Part shown: one piece after another, positions 56,451-64,000 of the stretch | How positions within the stretch are numbered: the stretch's first letter is position 1 | Layout: each line of letters starts with the position of its first letter | Origin: Eublepharis macularius | Taxonomy: Eukaryota; Chordata; Lepidosauria; Squamata; Eublepharidae | Assembly: GCF_028583425.1 (NCBI RefSeq) | Contig: NC_072791.1 | Span: forward strand, 34,665,368 to 34,729,367 | DNA: 64,000 nucleotides | Direction: 5' to 3' | Made by a program: the position numbers and the translations under genes | Notes under the pieces: generated by a model | Seen by the model: only the letters and a program-made list of their open reading frames with translations | Databases searched by the model: none | Told to the model about the DNA's origin: nothing

Positions 56451-56601
56451 TGACCAGCGGGTTCTGGTCAGTGTGCCCGGCTTCTGGAAGGCTTTGTTAG
56501 GCTTTCCAGGGAGCTGTGTGTGCCCCTGGCTCACAAAAAAACTGAGGGCCCGGCCCAGACGCTTACATTCCTGAGCATACAGTTGGACACAGTGAGGCAA
56601 A

Positions 56602-56881
56602 CATTTAATTTTAATTTAATTTAATTTATTATATTTATATTCCGCCCTCCCTGCTTTCGCAGGCTCAGGGCGGATAACAAATACAAACGTTTAAAAACAT
56701 TTAAAAACATTAAATAATACATTTAAAAACATTTAAAAACATTAAATATAACAATTCATGCTGCCCAGTGGTTCATACATGCCTCTGTGTTTGCATAGGG
56801 GTGATGGTTTAACCCCCCCTTCACGGGGGGGGCGGGCACTGCCCGGCGTTAGCCATATGCCTGGCGGAATAGCTCTGTCTT
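56602..56881 (-). mobile_element. L2 LINE, 3' end (left of L1 insertion)
   Basis: Minus-strand 3' end of the L2 whose body lies at 63039-64000. It contains the last ORF codons (KTELFRQAYG, stop at 56849-56851), an AATGTTTTTAAA-rich 3' UTR, the ccctgagcctgcg/gggagggcggaatataaa hairpin-like end and an (AATTT)n-like tail. The L1 split it; the 16-bp overlap is the L1 target duplication. Confidence 0.9.
56866..56881. repeat. L1 target-site duplication, left copy
   Basis: The 16-mer ggaatagctctgtctt, identical to 63039-63054, marks the left end of the L1 insertion in the L2. Confidence 0.95.
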
Positions 56882-57793
56882 GAACTTCCGGTTTGGGATT
56901 CATGGAGGTCTAACGCAGCTCCATTTGTGGAGCTGACCGGACTGCCGTTTTAAGCGGCCGGCGGGGTGAAAATAGCCCGCGGCCGACTGCTCTCAGGCGG
57001 AGAGCAGGCAAAGAACGCTCAAGACCCTAGGGTGAGTTAGATCTCGGACGAGGGGGGGCTCTACATAACGGGTCCCCTCCCGATCCTTGAGGTCCCACCT
57101 TGCGACGGGTCAGCTACAATCTCTGCGGCAGTTTTGGGGCCAATTCGGCTGGCATAAGACCTACATACCCAAGCTTCGATTGGGGGAAGAAGTGGAAAGG
57201 AGAACTTGAAATCGAAACAGCGATTACAACCCGAGGAAAGTGAAGGAAAGGTAAAGATCACTATCTTCCGATATGGGACAGATTGATAAAAACAGAGAGG
57301 AAAAAAAGTAGACTTTTAAACTGCAACAGACTAGCGAAAAGGAGGGGAAGCTTCGGCAGGAGTTGTATTAGAAAAGAGACTAAGTTTAAAGAAGTTATTA
57401 AAGAAATCGGATTATTGTTTTGAATACCTGTGGCTTTGGAGCTGTGAGAAAAAGACACCATCGCGAGACCTGCTGTGGGAAGACGGGAGACAGGAAGTGA
57501 GTAACAACAATAGAGCGGCTGGAGAGAAGCGGCCCTTGCTGGAGGGCAGGAAGAAGGGAATCGCCATCTTTGAGAGGGGAAGGGTCGCGGCTTCAGCGGA
57601 AAAGGAAGTAGGCCATATTGGATTATAAAATCATAGAGAGACCATAGAGAAAAGACGCCCGACATTTTGGACCCTTTAAAATTAATTTATGCAAGAAGAC
57701 CGGGACATTTGAAATAAAAAAGGTACTAAATTTAACGCCACGGAGCTAAGGAAGAGAGCGGATTCGTGGGAGCGAGCCAAAGCAAGCCCCACG
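56882..57793 (+). promoter_or_regulatory. L1 5' UTR (internal promoter region)
   Basis: A 912-bp leader from the left duplication to the ORF1 start. Its first 300 bp are GC-rich with CpG-containing words (ggccggcggggtg, cccgcggccgactgc), as expected of an L1 promoter; the rest is purine-rich. The L1 begins gaacttccggtttgggattc. No promoter elements were verified. Confidence 0.7.
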
Positions 57794-58588
57794 ATGTCGA
57801 AGAAAGAGTGGCAATCGGCAATAGAAAACCTGGATAAAAAACTTTTGGAGGTGATTAAAGAATTTAAAGACATGAAATTGGAGCTGATCAAAGAGGTTAA
57901 ACAGACAGTAAAATCGGAGCTGTCAGAAGTAAAATCGGAGCTGTCAGAAGTGAAGAAAGGTATGGAAACAATACAAAGTGAATTACAAGGGACGCAGCAG
58001 AGAGTTAAAACAGTAGAAGGAGCGATGGAGAACCTAGCAGATATGCAACAAACAGAGATGAGGTTGATGAGGGGAAGGATGGTGGTTGCGGAAAGTAGAC
58101 ATATGGAGAAGCAGCTCAGATTTCGCGGCCTGCCGGAAATGGAAGGAAAGACAGCGCAAGAGCAGATGACGGAGGTGTTAGCTGAATACCTGGGGAAGGA
58201 GGAGGAGGATGTTGTGGCTATCCTAGATGTGGCATATCGTGTGAACTCGAGAATTGCAACCCAGAGAAAAGTACCAAGAGACGTGATTGTACAATTTACA
58301 ACAAGAAACATGAAAAAGAAGATTGTGACTAAACAGTTTCAAGATCCATTGGAGATCGATGGCAAGACAATCATTATAATGAAGGAACTACCCAGATCAG
58401 TGTTACTAGATCGGAAAAAATATAAAGCGCTAATCCAGATGCTGAAGGACATGAAAATCAGGTACAGATGGGAGCTTCCAGAGGGTTTGTCCTTCGAATT
58501 TGGAGGCGCCAAAAAGCGTATCAGATCTGAGCGGGAGATGGAGCGATTTATAAGGGACAATGAAAAAGACTTACCAACAAGATTATGA
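57794..58588 (+). CDS. L1 ORF1 protein, intact
   Basis: 264 codons. In the family this is the RNA-binding chaperone that coats L1 RNA. Residues 1 to about 95 form a coiled coil with heptads (MSKKEWQSAIENLDKKLLEV, a repeated SELSEVK unit). An RRM-like domain follows (about 105-185; LRFRGLPEMEGK, VIVQFTTRNMKKKIV), and then a C-terminal domain (about 200-260; YKALIQMLKDMKIRYRWELP, GLSFEFGGAKKRIRSEREME). It ends in TGA that overlaps the ORF2 start as ATGA. No frameshift seen. Confidence 0.93.
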   Translation: MSKKEWQSAIENLDKKLLEVIKEFKDMKLELIKEVKQTVKSELSEVKSELSEVKKGMETIQSELQGTQQRVKTVEGAMENLADMQQTEMRLMRGRMVVAESRHMEKQLRFRGLPEMEGKTAQEQMTEVLAEYLGKEEEDVVAILDVAYRVNSRIATQRKVPRDVIVQFTTRNMKKKIVTKQFQDPLEIDGKTIIIMKELPRSVLLDRKKYKALIQMLKDMKIRYRWELPEGLSFEFGGAKKRIRSEREMERFIRDNEKDLPTRL

Positions 58589-61500
58589 ATATGGAGTGTA
58601 AAGTATTATCTTGGAATGTAAATGGACTAAATTCACCGAATAAGAGAAAAAATATTTTTCACTGGCTACTAAAACAAAAATGTGATATTGTTTGTTTGCA
58701 AGAGACTCATATTCGAAAACAGGATGTAAAATATTTAAAACTGGGAAAATTGGGCAAAGACTTTGTAGCGGCCTCAAGTAAGAAAAAAAGAGGAGTGGTG
58801 TTGTATGTAAAAGAGGAGCTACAACCAAAATTCATAATGAAAGATGTGGAAGCCAGATTTGTAGCAGTGGAATGTACTTGGAATTCAAAGAGAGTGTTGG
58901 TAGTCGGAATCTATGCACCCAACGGTGCAAAAGAGAGCTTCTTTGAGGATTTGAGGAAGCATTTAGATGATCTTTCATATGACCAGATAATTCTTGCTGG
59001 AGACTTCAATGGAGTGACAGACTTGGAACTGGATAAAAAGACTACAATGGCACAAAAGAAAAGAGGACTATTACCAAAGCTCTTTTTTGAGTTGATTCAA
59101 CAAGAGACTCTTGAAGATGTATGGAGGAGAGAATATCCTAAAAGTAGGCAGTTTACTTTTTATTCTGCAAGGCACTCCACATTATCAAGAATTGACATAA
59201 TCTGGGCCTCAAAAGATTTGGCGTTATGGACTAAAGATGTAGAAATAATGCCGATGGTAGGCTCAGATCACAACCCAATTATGTGGAAGCTGGGGAAAAG
59301 GAGGAAAAGGAAAGCATGGAGAATAAATGAGGATTTGTTACAGGAAAAAGAGAATATGGAAATATTGAGAAGAGAGACAAAGTTTTTCATACAATACAAC
59401 GTGAATAAAGAAGTACCAACTGATAAAGTTTGGGATGCTTATAAGGCGGTTATAAGGGGCATACTAATGGACTTAAATGGTAGAGCAAGAAAGAAGAAAG
59501 AGGAGAAGAGACAAGAGATTGAGGAGAAAATAAAAACTAAGGAAATACAGTTAAAAAAGAGACCAGGGAAAAAGAAATTATACCAGGAAATTAAAATACT
59601 GCAAGAACAGCTAACAGCAATGAGTAATAAAGAATTGGAGTGGAATCTCAAAAGGCTGAATCAGAAAGTGTTTGAGGGTGCAAATAAACCTGGGAAGTAC
59701 CTGGCATGGCAACTGAAGAAGAGAAGGGAAAAGAAAACAATAAATAAAATTTGTGAAGATGACAAAACGTATTTGGAACAGAATACCATTAGTAGAGCCT
59801 TTTATAAATTCTACGCTAAACTGTATAATAAGAAAGAAGTAAATAAAGATTCAATAGCGTCATATTTGGAGAAAATGACACTTCCAGAAATCTCGGACGC
59901 TTGGAGAAATAAACTGAACAGTGAAGTAACGGATGAGGAAATAAGTAAGGCAATACAATCTGCAAATCTAGGAAAGGCGCCAGGGCCAGACGGATTTACA
60001 GCTAAATTTTATAAGACTATGGCCAATGAGCTGGCACCATTCCTAAAGGAGGTGATCAATGGAGTTTTAAGGGATCAAAGGATTCCAGACACTTGGTCTG
60101 AAGCGAACATATCATTGATCCCGAAAGAGGGCCAAGACTTGACTAGTGTGAAAAATTACAGACCTATATCGTTACTCAACAATGACTATAAAATCTTTGC
60201 GAAGATACTGGCGGAGAGACTGAAGGGGTGGCTTTCGGAAGTTATAGAGGAGGAGCAAGCAGGCTTTCTGCCAGACAGACAAATAAGAGACAATTTAAGG
60301 ACAGTGATTGATGCTATTGAATATTATGATAAGCGTTGTGATAAAGAGGTTGGTTTCTTCTTTGTTGACGCTGAAAAGGCATTTGACAACTTAAACTGGG
60401 ACTTTATGTTTGCCACTATGGAAAAGCTACAATTAGGAGAAAGATTCATCAGAGCAATTAAGGAAATTTACAGAGACCAGACTGCAGCAATTGTGGTGAA
60501 TGATGAACTGACCAAGAAATTGACTATAAGCAAAGGAACAAGACAAGGTTGCCCATTGTCTCCACTGTTGTTCATTTTAGTATTGGAGATTCTGATGATA
60601 CAAATACGACAAGACGAGGAAATTCGAGGAATAAAAATAAAGGACTATTCATACAAGGTCAGAGCATTTGCGGATGACATAATGTTAATTGTAGAGGACC
60701 CACTGGAGAACATGCCAAAAGTGATAGATAAGATCAAGGAGTTTGGAGACTTGGCAGGTTTCTTCATTAACAAAAAGAAGTCAAAGATACTATGCAAAAA
60801 CATGACTAAGCAGAAACAACAATTGTTAATGGAAACAACGGACTGTGAAGTAACAAGTAAGGTGAAATATTTGGGAATTGAACTGACTGCAAAGAATATA
60901 GATTTGTTCAAGAATAATTATGAAAAATTGTGGATTCAGATTGAGAGAGACTTGATTAAATGGAATAGGCTCAATCTGTCATGGTTGGGTAGGATTGCAG
61001 CGGTTAAAATGAATGTGTTACCAAGAGTGATGTTTTTGCTACAGACAATACCAATCATCAGAGACTCTAAACAATTGAAAAATGGCAGAGGAAAATATCA
61101 GATTTTGTATGGGCAGGCAAGAAGCCTCGAGTGAAAATGAAAGTTTTACAAGATGCAAAGGAAAGAGGCGGAATGCAACTGCCCAACCTGAGACTTTACC
61201 ACGATGCAATCTGCCTAGTTTGGTTGAAAGAGTGGATGACATTAAAGAACAAGAAACTATTAGCCCTAGAGGGATATAAAAAAATATTTGGATGGCATGC
61301 ATACCTATGGCATGACAAAGTAAAGGTCAACTCGATGTTCCTGCACCATTTTGTACGGAGAAGTCTATACACAATCTGGAAGAAGTACAGAATTTACCTA
61401 CAAGAAGGAACTCCTTGGTGGGTGGTTCCATATGAGGTGATAGACCCGAGAGCTGTTGATAACGAAAGACAATGTTTGACTTATAAAGAAATAACTAAAA

Positions 61501-62345
61501 TAGAAGAATCTAAACTTAGAATAAAGACGCAAGAGGAACTATCACCGAACTACGATTGGTTCCAGTATAGACAGATCAGAGATTTGTATAACTCGGACTC
61601 TGTAAAGGGAGGTATACGAATAGAGAACTCGGAACTAGAGCAGACCCTTCTTAAAGAGGACAAGAAAAGAATATCCAAGGTATACCAAGTACTGTTGAAA
61701 TGGTATACTGAGGATGAGACAGTTAAAACACAAATGGTGAAATGGGCTATAAATTTTAACAAAGAGATAACAATGGAGGCATGGGAATACTTGTGGAAGA
61801 CTACAATGAAGACAACGACATGTACAAATATTAAAGAGAATATCTACAAAATGATCTATCGTTGGTACATGACACTAAAGAAGATTGCGCTAGGGAATTT
61901 GAACACTTCTAATAAATGCTGGAAATGTAGGAAGCATGAGGGCTCCCTCTATCATATGTGGTGGTCGTGTGAGGTAGCTAGGCAGTACTGGGGGGAAATA
62001 ATAAGAGAAATGAGTGAAATTTTACAATTTCAAATAAATAAGAACCCAGAACTCCTGCTACTAAACTTGGGAATGGAGGGAATTCCAGCCCATCATAGGA
62101 CGTTGATATTTTATATGACAGCAGCAGCTAGACTTTTGTATGCGCAAAAATGGAAAGTACAAGAAGTGCCAACTATTGAAGATTGGACCTACAAATTGCT
62201 GTACATGGCAGAAATGGACAAAATGACAAGAAAACTGAGAAATCTGGACTCAGGGCAGTTTAACACAGATTGGGAGAAGCTGAAACAATATCTGGAGAAG
62301 AAATGGGAGGTGGGAGGAAAACTGTGGCAGTTTGAGAACTACTGA
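58585..62345 (+). pseudogene. L1 ORF2 endonuclease/reverse transcriptase, one frameshift
   Basis: Domains in order. The AP endonuclease (1-230) has N11 in SWNVNGLN, E40 in QETH, the AGDFNG box and S227-D228-H229. The reverse transcriptase has LIPKEGQD, NYRPISLLNNDYKIFAKILA, FFVDAEKAFDNLNW, GTRQGCPLSPLLF and FADD at 695-698. The C-terminal Cys/His knuckle (C-x2-C, then H and C in CWKCRKHEGSLYHMWWSC) is near 61917-61980. The frame is open from 58585 to 61134, then continues one frame over from 61131 to 62345; similarity crosses over at the A run 61078-61082, where one base is missing. Total length corresponds to about 1253 residues. All catalytic residues are present. Confidence 0.93.
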
Positions 62346-63038
62346 AGTATAATAAAATGTAGAGGGGGGTGACTTTACCGGGGGGGGGGAAGAGATAAAT
62401 GTGAATTTATAAGCAGTTAGATTAACAGATTGATATATATATAGATATATATTGGTTAATAAATAGAATATTGATAGAAAATAATTAAGGATAAGGATTA
62501 AATATACGGATTGAGTAACCAACAATATTTTCTTTCTTTGATAAGATTTGTATAATGCACCAAACTGAATGTATAGACGAGTCAAATTGATTGACTATGT
62601 GACGAGAGTTATATAGAATTACCATAAAAAGATAGAATGAGTAATACATAGAGAATAAGTCAAATTGTTTGATTTAAATGTGTAAGATTTTTATGGTTTA
62701 TGATATATAGGTTTATGATATAGAAATATAGAAATATTTAAAATTGGAAAAAGGGATAAATTGTTTATCTAAGATGGAAACAAAGACTTACAGTTTGGGT
62801 ATATAATAAGAAAAGTAGTTAAGGATGTACTGCTTAGTATAATGGAGAATATGTATTTGTTTTAGATAGAGAAATTTAATAGAAGTAAGGGAAAAGGGAC
62901 AAAGGGTTGGAAAACTGTTGGAAGTCAACAAAAGGGGGGGAAAGGGAGGGGGTTAGAAATGAAAAATTTGGGGAAAATTGAATGTAAATGTAAAAATAAC
63001 GGATTCTAACCCAATAAAAAATTTTTCAAAAAAAAAAA
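62346..63038 (+). other. L1 3' UTR and poly(A) end
   Basis: AT-rich with guanine tracts at about 62378-62391 (gggggggggaag) and 62932-62951 (ggggggg, gggaggggg), a position where L1 3' UTRs usually have G-rich polypurine sequence. AATAAA at 63013-63018 is followed by the terminal A run at 63028-63038. Confidence 0.85.
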
Positions 63039-63054
63039 GGAATAGCTCTGTCTT
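63039..63054. repeat. L1 target-site duplication, right copy
   Basis: The 16-mer ggaatagctctgtctt follows the L1 poly(A) directly. The perfect match shows a recent insertion. Confidence 0.95.
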
Positions 63055-64000
63055 ACAGGCCCGGCGAAATGCAAGCAAATCTTGCCGGGCCCTTGTCTCG
63101 CAAGACAGAGCATTCCACCAGGTCGGGGCCAGGACTGAAAAGGCCCTGGCCCTGGTCGACGCCAGGCGGGCCTCCCTAGGGCCAGGGACACTTAAAAGAT
63201 GTTTTCCGCCAGAGCGGAGAGTCCTCCGGGGCTCATATGGTGAGAGACGGTCCCTCAGATACGTCGGTCCCAGTCCGCGTAGGGCTTTGTAGGTTAACAC
63301 CAAAACCTTGAACCTGATTCGGTACTCCACTGGCAGCCAATGCAGCTGGCGTAGCACCGGTGTAATATGCTCCCACACCGGTGCTCCAGCAATGACCCGC
63401 GCTGCTGCATTCTGTACCAGCTGTAACCGCCGGATCAGGCCCATGGGAAGCCCAGCGTAGAGCACGTTACAGTAATCCAACCTAGAGGTGACCATTGCTT
63501 GGACCACTGTAGTCATGTCACGGGGAGACAAATAAGGGGCAAGCTGCCTGGCCTGCCGAAGATAATAAAAGGAAGACCTGGCAACTGCAGTGATCTGGTC
63601 CTCCATCTTCAAGGAGGAATCCAGAATCACCCCCAGGCTCCTAACCCTCGGGGCCAGTGTAAGTGCTGCCCCATCAAGTGTAGGAAGCCGGGGTCCCAAA
63701 GCCATCTCCCCACGACCCACATACAGGACCTCCGTCTTCGTGGGATTCAATTTCAGCCGACTTTGTCTCAACCAACCAGCCACAGCCTCAAAAGCACGCT
63801 CCAGGGCATCAGGGGCTGATCCAGGCTGCCCGTCCAACAACAGATAAAGCTGGGTGTCATCCGCGTATTGGTGACACCCAAGCCCGAAACTCCGCACCAG
63901 CTGGGCGAGGGGGCGCATATAGATATTAAATAATAATGGAGAGAGTATCGCTCCCTGTGGCACACCACAAACCAGTGGCCTACGAGATGACACCCTCTCC
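63039..64000 (-). mobile_element. L2 LINE, ORF2 reverse transcriptase part
   Basis: An uninterrupted minus-strand reading frame from the right edge to the L1 junction. It shows [20 protein letters not shown], the active site [51 protein letters not shown] and [20 protein letters not shown], all typical of the L2 clade RT and C-terminal domain. It rejoins 56849-56881 without a stop, so the copy was open at the time of the L1 insertion and is young. Its 5' part is outside the window. Confidence 0.92.

Larger units (their letters stand above)
53330..56601 (+). mobile_element. DIRS/Ngaro-like retroelement, 5' part, truncated
   Basis: A GC-rich block with a gag-like region and a reverse transcriptase of the type found in DIRS-order (Ngaro-like) elements. 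Right of 56601 it is cut by the 3' end of a minus-strand L2. RNase H, methylase and tyrosine recombinase parts are not seen and could lie beyond 64000. The left boundary (about 53330) is uncertain, as no terminal repeat could be matched in this window. Confidence 0.65.
56882..63038 (+). mobile_element. full-length L1 LINE (6157 bp)
   Basis: Complete L1 layout: 5' UTR (56882-57793), ORF1 (57794-58588), ORF2 (58585-62345), 3' UTR with G-rich tracts, a polyadenylation signal and a poly(A) end. It is flanked by a 16-bp perfect duplication and inserted in a minus-strand L2. The ORFs are intact apart from one single-base shift in ORF2, so it is either very young or the shift is a sequencing error in an A run. 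Confidence 0.96.

Noticed and set aside
57682..58311. 209-codon ORF antisense to L1 ORF1
   Set aside because: A mirror of the coiled-coil coding region; Ser/Phe/Leu-rich composition comes from complementing Lys/Glu codons.

Overview
The window looks like nuclear DNA of a squamate reptile, most likely a lizard, although the species cannot be fixed from sequence alone. It holds one host protein-coding gene, spread over many exons with introns full of transposable elements. The repeat mixture points to squamates: BovB/RTE, CR1, L2 and L1 LINEs, tRNA-derived SINEs of Sauria type, a 5S-rRNA-derived SINE with a BovB-like tail, hAT and Harbinger-like DNA elements, and a DIRS/Ngaro-type retroelement.

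Host gene. TTC8 (BBS8, a BBSome subunit of the primary cilium) runs on the minus strand. Thirteen coding exons between 52748 and 5989 were placed by translation. All have AG acceptors, and all but the last, which carries the stop, have GT donors. Their reading phases join exactly into 1404 nt, or 467 codons plus a TGA stop. Only the first ~38 residues (exon 1) are missing; they should lie to the right of this window. No second host gene was found.

Layout from left to right. 1-960 is a decayed BovB LINE (+). 960-5988 is intergenic or TTC8 3' UTR, with one SINE. 5989-6889 holds the last two TTC8 exons. 8747-11382 is a SINE/BovB/SINE cluster. 14893-15255, 16087-16336 and 17492-17927 are three short DNA-transposon-type elements lying between exons. 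15638-28000 holds eight exons, with a hAT-type MITE at 20597-20963, a nearly perfect 155-bp-arm palindrome at 23250-23577, and several SINEs. 31960-34222 is a GC-rich repeat mosaic followed by a CR1 LINE. 37663-37707 is an exon. 38947-39701 is a large fold-back element. 41562-41651 is an exon. 42118-49353 is a 7.2-kb decayed hAT transposon with an 8-bp target duplication. 49470-52748 holds more SINEs and three exons. From about 53300 to the end is a nested stack: a DIRS/Ngaro-like element is broken by an L2 LINE on the minus strand, which is itself broken by a full-length L1 (56882-63038) with a 16-bp target duplication.

The only cellular function encoded here is TTC8. The other coding capacity belongs to mobile elements. 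The most intact is the L1, whose ORF1 is complete and whose ORF2 is broken by a single one-base shift in an A run. No CRISPR, operon, rRNA gene or functional tRNA gene is present. I found no clearly new biological system. The most unusual structures are the hAT element with repeat arrays on both sides of its transposase, the two long-arm fold-back elements with matching termini, and the near-perfect palindrome at 23.4 kb.
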